Shown here: positions 31,690-42,511 of the stretch, one piece after another | Position numbering within the stretch: position 1 is the stretch's first letter | Layout: the number at the start of each line of letters is the position of its first letter | Assembly: GCA_907165135.1 (NCBI GenBank) | Contig: OU015567.1 | Coordinates: 15,381,001-15,445,000, forward strand | DNA from: Oikopleura dioica | Taxonomy: Eukaryota; Chordata; Appendicularia; Copelata; Oikopleuridae | Direction: 5' to 3' | Length of the DNA: 64,000 nucleotides | The notes under the pieces: generated by a model | What the model was told of the DNA's origin: nothing | Database searches by the model: none | Seen by the model: the letters and a program-made list of their open reading frames with translations, nothing else | Translations under genes and position numbers: made by a program

Positions 31690-32665
31690 TACTACCGGTA
31701 TATTTAGGCTTACCGGACTAAATTTCGACCCTTATTTCTAGCTTAGTGTGGTGGTCATATGACACAGTTTTAGAAAGCCCAGCTTCTGGGCTTTCATTTG
31801 AGCACAAATTCAAGGGGTCTGGGTCATGCCCGCAAGGCAATTCATGGGACCTGAAGTCCAAAAATAGGTACTAGAATCCTTCAAACTATTTTTTTCGATG
31901 CCCGTCCGGGCTCGAGAGTAGTCAAGAGTCATATATTTAGAAAGCTCAGGCTCTGAGCTTTCAGAAGAGCTCAAGAAATCTTAGCGCCAAACCGTTTGTG
32001 GCCACCTGGAGGCGCTAGAAGTTGGCGGTGAGAATCCGGAAATGCCGGGAAACTCGGTTTTTGAGTTCTTAACTCTATAATTATATGTATAAAACATATA
32101 TAAACAATAATTAACGCATTAAAAAGTTGAACCGGGGTCAAACCGGGTGGTCAACCGGGTGGTTCATCGTGGGCCATATTTCCATATTTTTGAAGGTTTC
32201 TTGAGTTGAACCACCCGGTTCGACCGCGGTTCAATTTTTTAATGCGTTAATTATTGTTTATATATGTTTTATACATATAATTATAGAGTTAAGAACTCAA
32301 AAACCGAGTTTCCCGGCATTTCCGGATTCTCACCGCCAACTTCTAGCGCCTCCAGGTGGCCACAAACGGTTTGGCGCTAAGATTTCTTGAGCTCTTCTGA
32401 AAGCTCAGAGCCTGAGCTTTCTAAATATATGACTCTTGACTACTCTCGAGCCCGGACGGGCATCGAAAAAATAGTTTGAAGGATTCTAGTACCTATTTTT
32501 GGACTTCAGGTCCCATGAATTGCCTTGCGGGCATGACCCAGACCCCTTGAATTTGTGCCCAGATGAAAGCCCAGAAGCTGGGCTTTCTAAAACTGTGTCA
32601 TATGACCACCACACTAAGCTAGAAATAAGGGTCGAAATTTAGTCCGGTAAGCCTAGGTATATTAC
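31690..32665. mobile_element. Near-perfect palindrome, about 970 bp, in KLF 3' region
   Basis: Left arm about 31690-32133 and right arm about 32231-32662 are almost identical inverted copies. Examples are aggcttaccggactaaattt at 31707 and its complement at 32638, gagtagtcaagagtcatata at 31915 and its complement near 32425, and gttgaaccggggtc near 32126 facing gaccgcggttcaa near 32222. The centre holds ggtcaaaccgggtggtcaac. No ORF for a transposase. The next plausible poly(A) signal (AATAAA at about 32702) lies beyond it, so KLF transcripts may run through it. Confidence 0.88.
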
Positions 32666-33232
32666 TGTAACTGCCAATTCTCAAAATATGTTCAACTGTA
32701 AATAAAAATCATGAAAATCATTAAAACTGATGTTTTGATTCGTTGAAGGGTGAAATTAAATTGAAAAGAAGTCAGCGCAAATTATCTCTATCAAAATTTC
32801 TTCGCTTTTTTTTATTTTTCTTGGTCAAGTGTAAATAAACCGAGTGGGGCGCAATTTCGCGATTTTGGATTTTGACGCTGTCAAGTGGCCGCACTGGCGA
32901 TTGGGAGTGCCTAATTCACACCCTTTCCCGGCCCGGCCCTTCTATAGTCTAAGAGCCCCTAGTTATCTTACAAAAACAGACCGACTTCGATAAAACTACG
33001 TGTTCTCTAGCTATAAATCTTCTACGCTAGACATTGGCATCAAGAATTTCAGACAAAAATGTCAATTTTTCTTATCACTAATTACAAATCTAATTACTAG
33101 TAGTAAATTACTGCCCCATATCAGCTCAGCTGTCTCCAACACCCCTCCAGCTGTGGATATCTCCCCAGTCGATCGAAATTTGCTCCTCCCCCAGTCGATC
33201 CACACCTGCTCAGCGCTAGAGCGCCCAAAGAG
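32666..33232. other. KLF poly(A) region and promoter of the next gene
   Basis: AATAAA at about 32702. 33120-33225 holds several E-box-like motifs (cagctg twice and cacctg). Confidence 0.4.
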
Positions 33233-33240
33233 TATATAAG
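33233..33240 (+). promoter_or_regulatory. TATA box
   Basis: tatataag lies 68 bp upstream of the ATG at 33308, preceded by cagctg motifs near 33127 and 33150 and cacctg near 33202. Spacing suits an mRNA with a 5' leader of about 40 nt. Confidence 0.6.
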
Positions 33241-33307
33241 AATCTTCCATCAGAAATTTTTCATAACAAACATCATTCAAACAAACAAAAAAATAAAAAA
33301 AACTCTT

Positions 33308-34003
33308 ATGCAACTTGAAAATATCATGAGTTCGACCGACAACTACGACAAAACCCTCGGTCTCATTTTTGTCCTCCTCGCCTTTATCGTCATCATGACA
33401 ATCTTCGTCGCCGCTTTCTTTCTCTACGCAAGACTTTGCCTTGGCTTCGGCGTGGAAAGAGGCTACCCGATCAAAGACGACGACTTCTCCTTCTTCAAAG
33501 GCCGCGTTCCCACCTTCGCCGGCCCGAATCAAACATTTTCGAAGAGTTTCACCTACCACATCGCCTCTTCTCCGATTCCTCCCAGCCCCGCTCGAGTCAA
33601 GCTCCTGAATCTGCTCTCCGAAGCCCAACCAATTTCGACCCCGAAGCTCTGGCTCAACACAAGCAACAGAAACGACAACGCTTATGCTGTCAACATTCCA
33701 ACCATCAACCCTAACGAGATCGTCCACGACATGGAATTCTTCGAAATCGATTCCGAAACTTCCAGCGTTTCTATGTCCAGCACTCAGTCCGGCGTCAACT
33801 GGTTCCACGCGATCAAGGACAAAATCAGCCAAAATCAACAGTACAAAAAATGCAGTGAAAGCGAAACTTCCGATAGCTACGACGAGATCGAAGAATACAC
33901 CCCGCGCAAAACAACAAAAAGAAGAATCGAATATACGAAGACAATCGGGCGAATTCGCAGACAGCTGACGAAGGAATTTGACTTTACCATTTCTACCCTG
34001 TAA
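33308..34003 (+). CDS. Uncharacterised single-pass membrane protein (single exon)
   Basis: 231 aa in one uninterrupted exon, unusual here where most genes have short introns. The N-terminus (MQLENIMSSTDNYDKTLG) is followed by one strong hydrophobic span, LIFVLLAFIVIMTIFVAAFF at about residues 20-40, with a basic/aromatic edge (LYARLCLGFG). The remaining 190 residues are polar, with a Ser/Glu-rich stretch (SESETSDSYDEIEEYTP) and a basic tail (RKTTKRRIEYTKTIGRIRRQ). This suits a type III or signal-anchor topology with a cytosolic tail. I do not recognise the family. Codon use is clean and the antisense frame is its shadow. TATA box upstream; AATAAA at about 34017. Confidence 0.75.
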   Translation: MQLENIMSSTDNYDKTLGLIFVLLAFIVIMTIFVAAFFLYARLCLGFGVERGYPIKDDDFSFFKGRVPTFAGPNQTFSKSFTYHIASSPIPPSPARVKLLNLLSEAQPISTPKLWLNTSNRNDNAYAVNIPTINPNEIVHDMEFFEIDSETSSVSMSSTQSGVNWFHAIKDKISQNQQYKKCSESETSDSYDEIEEYTPRKTTKRRIEYTKTIGRIRRQLTKEFDFTISTL

Positions 34004-34312
34004 ATAAGTTTAATGAAAATAAACAGGAAAAAAATCAATTATTTGGAAATGTATTTGGTGAACAGTTAGCAGTTGAAATCATGGAAGAGAACATATTTCG
34101 ACGTCAATAAATTTGTTTTTATTTTCGAACTAAACCGATTTATGAAAGTGAATTTTCGGATTACCAATAAGATTGCTGTATTTGGCCTGCCAGCCAATCA
34201 AAACCCTGATCCATAAAATCACTTCATAAATTGGCTTCGCCCTAATTTTCAATAGTGTTAGACATTTTATCCTTAGTTTATCACTATTCATGCATAAATT
34301 GAGATATAATCA

Positions 34313-35384
34313 TTAGAGCTCATCGTGGTGGGTTAGAATTCGTTTTCCCCATTCTGTCGCCTGAGAAGCAAAGAAATGCTTGAAGTTGTTTACAACTTCC
34401 TCTCTCGACAAACGAAGATCGTCGTCCTTGTCGGTTTGGTGCACTAAATTGCTGACTTCCATTTCGATGTGATTTCCATTTTCTGGGCTGATAAAACGAA
34501 TAAGTTCATCTGCATCGAGGTGCCCATCCGCTGGATCTAATGAAAAACGTCGTTAATAATTGCCAACAGAAGCTGTTTAATAAATTACCAACGTCGAGGT
34601 TCTCCTTGAATTTACGCCGTTCATTATTAAGCCATTGTTCATTGACGGTTTTGGCATCTCCAATCACGTGCTAAACCAAGAGTTCATATGTGAACAGAAG
34701 AATGAAAAGTTTTTACCTTCAGAAACTCATCTTCGTCGACGAAGCTATCGTCATTTGTGTCCATAGCTTCGAGAGCTTCTATAGCGAGGCATCTTTGCAT
34801 CCACTCGGCAGTGTGGGGATGGAGAAATGCGCCAAACTCTTCTCGATCCAGTTGACCATCCTATTCTTATTATAAAACTTTCGAACACGATAAACGGACC
34901 TGATTCTTGTCCGCTTCTAAAAATCTTCTAGTGTTTCGTTGATTATCCGCTCGTAACGATTCTTGCTCCTCTTCTGACAATTGTTTTAGTGTCTCTGGGT
35001 TATTGATAATTTCCATCATTCTGTCGTTGTACTCGTTGAAATCGAGAAATCCGTCATTGTTCACGTCAAAATGGGGGAGTTGTTGATGCACATCTTCGTC
35101 TACGCGAATCTGTTCTATCTGAGGATCGAAAAAACTGCAGTGAAAGATAGGTAAAGGAAATTTGGATCCTCTCCTAAATAATGTATCCATGTATGAAGCT
35201 CATTCGGTTCCAAATAATTATCGGCATCAGCATCCATGTCGTCGAAAATCCTCTCCATCATTCTCTTTTTATCTGCTTCTTTCAGCGAGTTGAGGAGTTT
35301 CAGCTCTTCTTTGCTGACCATTCCTTCCAAATGCTTGAAGTCATTTGTAAGTGCGACGTAGGGAAGAACAAGGAAGTTTCTCAT
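34313..35384 (-). CDS. Reticulocalbin/calumenin-type (CREC) EF-hand ER protein
   Basis: A luminal calcium-binding protein of the early secretory pathway. Exons in transcript order: 35384-35172, 35118-34900, 34860-34717, 34670-34589, 34536-34313, giving 293 aa. The start is a short hydrophobic leader (MRNFLVLPYVALT). Six EF-hand loops can be read: DMDADADNYLEP, DVNNDGFLDFNE, EADKNQDGQLDREE, DTNDDSFVDEDE, DVDPADGHLDADE, QTDKDDDLRLSREE. The protein ends THHDEL, an ER-retrieval signal as in reticulocalbins. The first intron has no GT donor in frame; GA-AG (35119-35171) restores the frame. The exact paralogue (reticulocalbin or calumenin) is not settled. It is convergent with the single-exon gene. 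Confidence 0.88.
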
Positions 35385-36867
35385 AACAAAGATTAGTTCA
35401 ACGAAAAAATATTCTCAGAGGGATGAATGCTCACTTATTCGGCATCGCATGGCCGCGGGGCGCTCTAGTTTGTTAAAGCAATTTTCAGTTTCAGATGAAA
35501 GTTATTTACCAGCCTCGATAATTTATCTGACAAAGTGCATTATTTATTTATTAATGAATCTGATCAATAAATAGTGGTAATAATTCGACAACAGTAAAAA
35601 GACTGAACTTCAGAAATAATTCAAGCGCAAGTTGGAAGAGTACTACTAGAAAATTCCATTCTCAAGGGCCAATAAAAGTAACCTGTTGGTTTCAAATTCA
35701 ATAGAAGCGCTCGCATGCCCCAGGGAAAACTTTGCGTGCCCTGCAGCAGCGCGCGGTGCGCCGCCGGTCCTATCTCGCGGCTTTCTCTTCTCTCTTTTCT
35801 CTTGCTCGAAATTGACAGGTGCCTACATATGTGACCGTCTTCAAGACATTCTGTAGCACTCAATCAAGCAGAGAATTAAACACCGAAAAAGCAAAAAACA
35901 GATCTTCAACAAGATCATTCGTTTTTTAAAAGAGAATTGAAAAAATTCTGAAAACATTCTCCGCTTTTTCTACGACGTGAATGAGACAGAAAAGCCCCAA
36001 GAAGCGAAGAATTCTGGGGATAGTCCAGAAGATTGGCTGATGAAAGCCAGGGCAAGAAGCAACCCCGGATCAATTCGAAAAAACAGCAGAGGATCCAGAA
36101 GCTTAGGCGGTTCACCGTGGTCTGGGGAGACCAATCGCCAGTCTGTGGCAGGTCCAGTAGGGAGAGAACAACCCCTTGGTTCTATGAGCTCACCATGTTC
36201 TGTAAGGAAAGAGGTTTATCTGTCAATTCGCGAACTTGATAAATTGGTCATCATTATTTTCTCGACCCAAAAAGGCCTTTTTTCTTCCCCGCGATTGTCA
36301 TAAATTTTAAATCGTATCCTTTCTCCACAGTACCTTTAAAAAACCTTCTTTGAATTTGGTACGTGACATAAATTTATAGTCAAAGAGCAGTGCTCAATAA
36401 TGAACTTTCAGTGGCGCAAATAAATTACCGTCGAATAGAATAAAGATGTGTATTGAGCTACTGTCAAATTAAATTATCTGCAGGGCTGTCTCATGGAGTC
36501 CACTAATTCAATTAAAGATCCGGATCGATTTTCAATTCTTCTCCATTTCGAATGCGGATGCAAGGGAACAAGGATTAAGCACATCAGAAGTGGATTCTGT
36601 AATATCCGTTGAGACCAATGTTATAATAAACAAACAAATAAATATTCCAGGCAATAATCGTAATATGGAAAATATTTCGGTAAGCTCATTCCTGGTTAGT
36701 GTTAGGGGGGGGTTCAAAGGGGTCGAAGCCCCCTAGGTTAGGCCTTAGGGTTAGGTACTAAGTACTTTTACTTTAGGGGGGCCCCGGGTTAGGGTTAGGT
36801 TTTAGGGAGAAACTAAAAGTCTATTCCTACTGTACCGAAGTATTTATCCCTTCTACCGCAATTATGG
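35385..36867. other. Intergenic or unresolved; telomere-like patches
   Basis: A frame at 35977-36303 (NSGDSPEDWLMKARARS...) lacks an ATG and cannot be linked to other exons. 36690-36810 has degenerate ttaggg/gttagggttagg tracts in G-rich DNA. No firm gene. Confidence 0.3.
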
Positions 36868-38361
36868 GAAACAAGGACATTGATAAACCGATGAAAGAAC
36901 TCCTGTATCAACACCAAAGCACTTTCACTCGCCACTTACAAGAAGCCTTCCAGGTTCGGTTCTCCATTGTATTTTTAGTAAGAAATAAACAAGTTATTGT
37001 TCAAGGGAGGGAAAACTCTGATTATTTATAAAATTTAATGACCAAAAACTAGGTCGACCTCCGGGAGACGGTAGAAGCATTAGGGTCTGATTTCATCAGT
37101 CCAAAATATTTTTCCAAGTAAATCAATATAATCAGATCAGTGTCACGGTAAAGAATACAAAAACATACGCACGGGCGCAATACAATATGCATATATCCAT
37201 ATTATATGACGTGAAAGGGAACCACAATAGCGACACCCGTAACACAGAAACAAGCGAGTTTCTCTTCTCAATCTCCTGTACGAACACCCAGCAGAGTTCC
37301 CAGAAATTCCTATCGAAGACAGTTTGAAACAATTCAAGAAACGATGGGCACTGGTTCAAGAGAAACTCATTTTCGCAAGACAATTTTATCCGCCTTTGAT
37401 TGTTGTTTCAGTCAATATGGCTTAATTTAGAGAATATATGGTAATATGGGGCAATGTCATTATTTCACATGACATGAAAGATATTAAAAACTATTGACGA
37501 TGCGAGATTCTGACGTGGATCAATATCATCGATCTATTAAGTGATTAGAGCCTCAGTTACAAGAAGACAGCTTTCCATCAGATTCCACTACAGATCTTAA
37601 ATATCAGTGCTTTTTTGAAACCAGAGATCAGAAACTAGCGAAATGTCCAGATCATGCTCAAAAGTTCCACAGAAAAAGGTAAAGGGTCATCCATGATTTT
37701 GCAACTTTCCTCGTTGATATCAACTATTAAAGCAGCAAGTTATTTTGGAATGGAATGAACATACAATAACGTGTACAGACATGCAAGCTATTTTCACTGA
37801 TAAGCAACTAATTTATCAAATTTTCATAGTCTCAAGTTGAGGCTCTGAGGTGATCTTTTATGCAAGAGTTCGGAAAAAGCCGACTTATTTGCCGTCAAAT
37901 GCTCAATTTGCCGCCTAAAAAATAGAGATCAGCAGTGAGAAGACGGTTGATAACAGGGCTGTTTTTAGCACGTGATCAGAGTCAGTCACATGGATCTTCT
38001 GGATCAGAATGGAGAAGCCGATGAGGTAATAAAAGCAAGTAAATTATTCATAGCGCGACAGGTCGAATAATATTTTCCATTATACTTAATGACCGAGCAT
38101 GATACGATATTCTCTTCTATGTCTTCATTTCATTTTCAGTTTATGTCACTGAAACTGGAACAATACGAGCCTTCGCCGTGGCGTCCGTCTTCAAGCATGT
38201 TTGATTTCGGCGCTTCGTTTCATTCAGGCCCGCCTTTATCCGAACAGATTGCGGGCATGGCGCGGTCGAGTTCTGCTCTCCGAATGTGTCAGATTAGAGT
38301 TCAACAAACAAGCTTCTTTACTTGTCTAGCAGCAAGGCCAATTTGAGAACTCTTTTGATAG
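36868..38361 (+). CDS. Probable coding exons, perhaps the 5' part of spire
   Basis: Several splice-bounded open segments lie in the same orientation just before the recognised Spire exons. They are MGNKDIDKPMKELLYQHQST at 36868, VDLRETVEALGSDFISPKYF at about 37052, a piece containing EDSLKQFKKRWALVQEKLIF at about 37310, and FMSLKLEQYEPSPWRP at about 38140. I could not join them into one frame, nor show the KIND or WH2 domains expected of Spire. They could be diverged Spire N-terminal exons or a separate gene. Low confidence in boundaries. Confidence 0.3.
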
Positions 38362-39523
38362 TTGAGAGACGAGTACGGTTCACCCCGTCGTTTTAGATCA
38401 CCTACGAGGACACCTCCCCCGGGTCAAAGGTAACGTTCTCTGTCCGACTAATTCGAAGAAACGCTATCTCGCGATCTATAGATTCAAATAGCTTTAATCC
38501 GGATCTTCAGCGGGGATCTTCTACTGAATATTAATTTCTCGCGCTCAATATGTTTATGAATACTTAGAATGATCAAATCAATGTCCACCCAATCTACACC
38601 CAGTCATCGGAGAAATTTTCATCATGAAGAGTGGCGGCCTCCCGTGATGGCTGAAATGGAAACGAGCAGTACTGTCAAAAGAAGTGCAACAATGACAGGT
38701 GATTTCACCCTTGAAAACGTCTTGAAAGTGTTTTAGCTATTCCACAAGCCCAGAGGCGGCATGATATTCTTGTTGGCTCAAAGACGCATGAGCTTTGGTC
38801 GCACCCGATGGGTTTGTGGTTTGAACTTTCCTTCTTTGTATACGCATACATATTTATACAACAATCATCGTTGAACCATCTTCAAACCCATTCAAGAATG
38901 TCTAAAGCTCACTGTCCGAGAACTCTCCCACATTCGCCAAGTCTTCTCAAGAGCTGAAATCGAAAAGTTTCACTCACAGGAACCGGTCTTTTTCAGCAAT
39001 ATATTGCATTGATTTTGGGATCAAAAAAGTAGACCGCGGAATCAGAATCAGACAAAACTCTACGAACTGCTTTCGAAGGAGCAAATCTGCCTAAACTGCA
39101 AAATCCAAAGGTTCAATTGGATGAGCTGGGCGTATCCCTGCGATATCTGTGCGGCTAAAGTCTGCAAAAAATGCCTCAGAAAAGTAGCATCCCCAGTGGA
39201 TGAAGTGCAAGAGGCGGCTGCGTACATGCTTTATCCCTTGGACACTCCTGAAAATCAGGTAAATAATGAACATGCCAATGGGTATTCTCCAATAATAAAC
39301 ATTCTTTCAACAATTAATTCAGGTCAATTGGGACGAAGGTGGAAAGAAACTGTCAGTATGCGACAGTTGCGTCGAACTACTGTCGCACTTAGGTACAGCT
39401 AAATATAAGATTGTGAATATTAAATTAATCCTGTATTCAGTTGAAAACGCGAGGAAAGCGCTAGAAGCCCGAGGTCGCCAGTCAATGGTGTCGAGAAAAA
39501 CGCTGTATCCTACGCATCAATAG
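38362..39523 (+). CDS. spire: Spire actin nucleator, C-terminal exons (Spir-box and FYVE-like zinc finger)
   Basis: Spire nucleates actin with formins and is recruited to vesicles by its zinc finger. Exons 38362-38429, 38568-38698, 38737-38811, 38897-38979 (or to 38985), 39052-39258 (or from 39046), 39323-39392, 39441-39523 stay in phase. The Spir-box reads ECLKLTVRELSHIRQVFSRA, then EIEK. The modified FYVE finger is ICLNCKIQRFNWMSWAYPCD, then ICAAKVCKKCLRK, with a last pair VCDSCVELLSHL followed by a basic tail ending TLYPTHQ, all in the order known from Spire1/2. The N-terminal KIND and WH2 parts should lie upstream but are not resolved. The intron at about 38980-39051 can be read as GT-AG or GA-AG. 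Confidence 0.8.
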
Positions 39524-39684
39524 CATTGTAATGGGCTGTACTTATCAAACCACATCGTTTCTTTTCAGATCTTTTACCTTAATAATTCAAGAGTTTTGTA
39601 TCTATCCTTTCTAAATATAATGATATGACTATTCTTATTTTTTGTTTTATTCGATTTCAATAAAAAATTTACAGTTCTATTACG

Positions 39685-40227
39685 TCAATAAGGACAGTAT
39701 CGAGCAGAGGATGAAGATGCAAGTGGTGGTAGAGGATTGTCTTCTTCAGTGGGAAGAAACGGGATTCCAGTGAATGGGAAGGACGAAAGATCTGGGTAGA
39801 ATTGAGAAAAGGACTGGCATTCTGGGCTCGTTGATTGCGGAATCTGTTGAAAGCAGTTTTGATCCTGAAATGATCCGTTGGGCGAGTAGTAGCCTGATGA
39901 TCCATAAGAGTAGCCGCTCTGGTCGAGAGAAGATGTTGGAGAGGAGTAAGAGTTTGGGTAGATTTGGTCGTAAGAAGATGGGACTTCTGGAGAAGCAAGA
40001 AGTTCGAGTAGATTTTCGATGTGCTCGATTGCTCCCTGGAGAGTGTCGCACTTGGACTTCTTCTTGCCTTTCCATTCGCCGTTTGGAATTACTTTGCGAA
40101 GAGCGTCGAAGGCCTCGTTCATTTCCTTTTGTCGGGCTCGTTCTTGGTCATTTCGACGGAGAATAGCTTCGGGAGAGCGGTACTGCTTTCGCTTGCCAGA
40201 TTTGGTGACGAGGATTTTTCCAGTCAT
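39685..40227 (-). CDS. bHLH transcription factor
   Basis: A single-exon, 180-aa basic helix-loop-helix protein. Start ATG at 40225-40227 (MTGKILVTKSGKRKQYRS). The basic region and helix 1 read RRNDQERARQKEMNEAFDAL, loop RKVIPNGEWKGKKKSK, helix 2 CDTLQGAIEHIENLLELL. The Asn and Glu-Arg needed for E-box contact are present. The loop is Lys-rich and longer than in achaete-scute or atonal proteins, so the subfamily is open. The C-terminal 90 residues are Ser/Tyr/Gln/Pro-rich (SSYDQIYPNSYSSPTSSLDQ), a likely activation domain. AATAAA occurs just after the stop on the minus strand; the gene is convergent with spire. Confidence 0.88.
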   Translation of the reverse strand: MTGKILVTKSGKRKQYRSPEAILRRNDQERARQKEMNEAFDALRKVIPNGEWKGKKKSKCDTLQGAIEHIENLLELLASPEVPSSYDQIYPNSYSSPTSSLDQSGYSYGSSGYYSPNGSFQDQNCFQQIPQSTSPECQSFSQFYPDLSSFPFTGIPFLPTEEDNPLPPLASSSSARYCPY

Positions 40228-40300
40228 TGTTTTTCGTTGTTTTCTTGCTTGATAGATATTCAAGTTGAAATTGATAATGACTGAGATTCTTCAGAATCCG

Positions 40301-40460
40301 TATTTATACCCAACTTACTCAATAGCGCCTATGTGCACCTTGTTCAACAATCATGATGAAAGGCAATGGTGCACCTTAACAGCTGGTAGTCTGCGCGCGG
40401 ATCATCAGAGAACTAATTAATGCACCTCATCATCAGCAGGTGAAAATGCAAGTGCACATA
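40301..40460 (-). promoter_or_regulatory. Promoter of the bHLH gene: TATA box and E-box cluster
   Basis: TATAAATA on the minus strand (tatttata at 40301-40308) lies about 75 bp upstream of the start codon. Beyond it, within 150 bp, are three tgcacct sites, one cagctg and one caggtg. E-boxes of this kind are bound by bHLH dimers, so auto- or cross-regulation is plausible. Confidence 0.55.
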
Positions 40461-40600
40461 GATTGAATCATACTGATAAGATTTTTTATAACAAAAATAT
40501 TATTTGGGTCTCAATTTCATCAAATGCGCTCATATATTCATTGTTATGTTGAGAGTATCAAGCGCGAAAATTGCTTTATTGGCAAAAAGATGAGTTACAG

Positions 40601-42141
40601 TCAATCGTAACTTGAGGAATCGGAGTCTTCGTCGGAATTGTAATCGTACGAGCTTGTTTCGCTTTCAGAGCTTTTATTGCGTGGTCATAATACAAAAGTC
40701 GTATAATGCGTGAATTTTATAATCACTAGTTCCTACTAAATTCACTAAAATGCTGAAGCTCATTCCTGTAATCATGGTCTCCTGAAGCCTCAGAATTCGA
40801 CTCTGAGTCTTCATCTTGGCTCTCCTCATCAGGGGCAATGTAAACTTCGCCAGAAACATGAATTGATTCCCGGGAAGGAGTATCATGAGAAAGGTCGATC
40901 GGTTGAAAGTGAAAGTTGAGAGGTAGTTCGGCAAGAGTATTTCCATGATCAGATCTTTAATATTTTTAGTGCACTATCCGCGCTAAGATAAAATTACTCT
41001 TCTGATGAGGACTCTTCGTCGTCTACGTCAATTGGATGTGCTGGTTCTAAAAAGGCCTGTTTGATAAAGAAATCAAGGAAGAATACCTGTCTCTGAGCAT
41101 TGCCATTCAATGAAGAAACCGTAACCAGTCTCAGAACAGTCGGTGTAAAATCTTAATCGACTAGATAACTGACTCTTTTGGGTTTAAATTACGTGATATC
41201 AAAAGAGCTTCCAAAATGAAAGGTCCAGTCTTCGTAGATATTTGCTGAAGTTCCACAGAGTTTTCCGCTCGTATATTCGCCGTAGTTGATGATCAAATAA
41301 TCAGCGAAGCAATCTGAAGTCTCCTCCATTGACTTTTTCGGGGTTGAAAGTTTTAGTCTCCTGCATAGAAATGGAAAAAGTATTGATAACCCGTCCCAAT
41401 CGTCGTATTCTCCAAACAAGTGCCGCACAAGGAGTAGACATCGTGACTTTTCTATTTTCATTGTTTCGATAGGGATGCATGGATTGAATGGAGCCTTCAT
41501 TTTGACTTCCCATGATGGACTCGACGATCCTTTTTGGCCAAAAGTAGTGAGAAAAGTCAATGTCTCGTTGTTCCTTTTGATTTTTTTTTAACGAGTAATA
41601 AAACTCCTCAAACCTGGTATGGAGGCTCTGGTTCTTGTTTCTTTTTGCAGGAGTTTGCAGCCGGTACTAATAATGACAATGTAGGAAAGGAATAGAATAT
41701 CTTGGATACCTAAATTCTCCATAGCAGCGGCAAAAACCATGAAGTCGTTCATTATTTTACCAGACTGAATGAGCGCCGTTTCCGTCATATTCGTAAGTCG
41801 TTCCAAGTGCGCAAGTTGGATGTATAACAGCGCTTCGACATGAGAAAGAGAGTTCTCATTTTGAACAGCGTTCTTGGATGACTTATCATTAGTTTTTGAC
41901 TGCTATTTGCTTGATTTCTTAGTGCTCCTTTTAAAAAAACTCTTCCCTGTAAATCAGCAATAGTAAGTTTTAACGTGTCATGTAGAAGTTGTTGCTTTAG
42001 ATGGCCTGCCTCGAGAGCAGCAACTCTTGCCTAGTTTCATATAAAACTAAGAAGAAAATTGTAGAAGAATACCTCAATATTATCTTCTGCTCGTAGAAAA
42101 ACCGCTAGACTGTAAAAGACAAGCGCTCCTCTTATAAACAT
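40601..42141 (-). CDS. Secreted coiled-coil and CUB-domain protein
   Basis: Starts at ATG 42139-42141 with a signal peptide in the first exon (MFIRGALVFYSLAVFLRAED; exon 42073-42141). A heptad-like region follows (RVAALEAGHLKQQLLHDTLK, later VEALLYIQLAHLERLTNMTE). The middle is a CUB domain: CAALVWRIRR, CFADYLIINYGEYTSGKLCG, then LRFYTDCSETGYGFFIEWQC, with four Cys in CUB order. The C-terminus is acidic (EPAHPIDVDDEESSSEE; SESETSSYDYNSDEDSDSSS) and stops at TGA 40601-40603. The junction inside the CUB domain near 41371-41400 has GT out of phase; a GG-AG intron would fit. Domain call good; exact exon edges moderate. Biological role unknown. Confidence 0.65.
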
Positions 42142-42511
42142 TTTAGTTCTTTCTCTCTTTTTCAAAAAGTGAGCATTTTACTGGCAATAATAGTGGAAAA
42201 TGAGAAAAGGCGGTTTATCTTTTGCTGCGTCGACAGGAAATCCGAGGAAAAACAGAAAGCGGCGGGGCGCTACCTTTCTCCGTCGGCTGGCGGTCAAGGT
42301 GTTCAGAAAAGAGAATTCGGCCGAAGTTGAAAAATTTTGGAAGAGACTTGATTGATTTTTTTTTTTGACTTATTTTATAAGCAGTGGTACATTTGAGGTA
42401 CAGATTGAAAAGATGGTTAATATTTATTCGCTTGGAAGTGGAGCAGTGTATGGCTTTGAAACTGCAGTGCTCTAAAAACACAAACATAGATCACAACCCT
42501 ATTAACCCTTT
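42142..42511. other. Intergenic
   Basis: A minus-strand frame at 42215-42487 has no recognisable domain. It is the promoter side of the CUB gene and the 3' flank of the VWA gene. Confidence 0.4.

Noticed and set aside
33062-33838. 258-codon open frame on the minus strand
   Set aside because: Antisense shadow of the single-exon membrane gene, running through its TATA box and 5' leader; no domain.
38980-39051. Definite GA-AG intron in spire
   Set aside because: A GT donor at 38986 also keeps the frame, so it is not counted among the required GA-AG introns.
40680-40740. GA-AG intron in the tail of the CUB gene
   Set aside because: A GT donor a few bases further on gives the same phase, so a canonical intron explains it.
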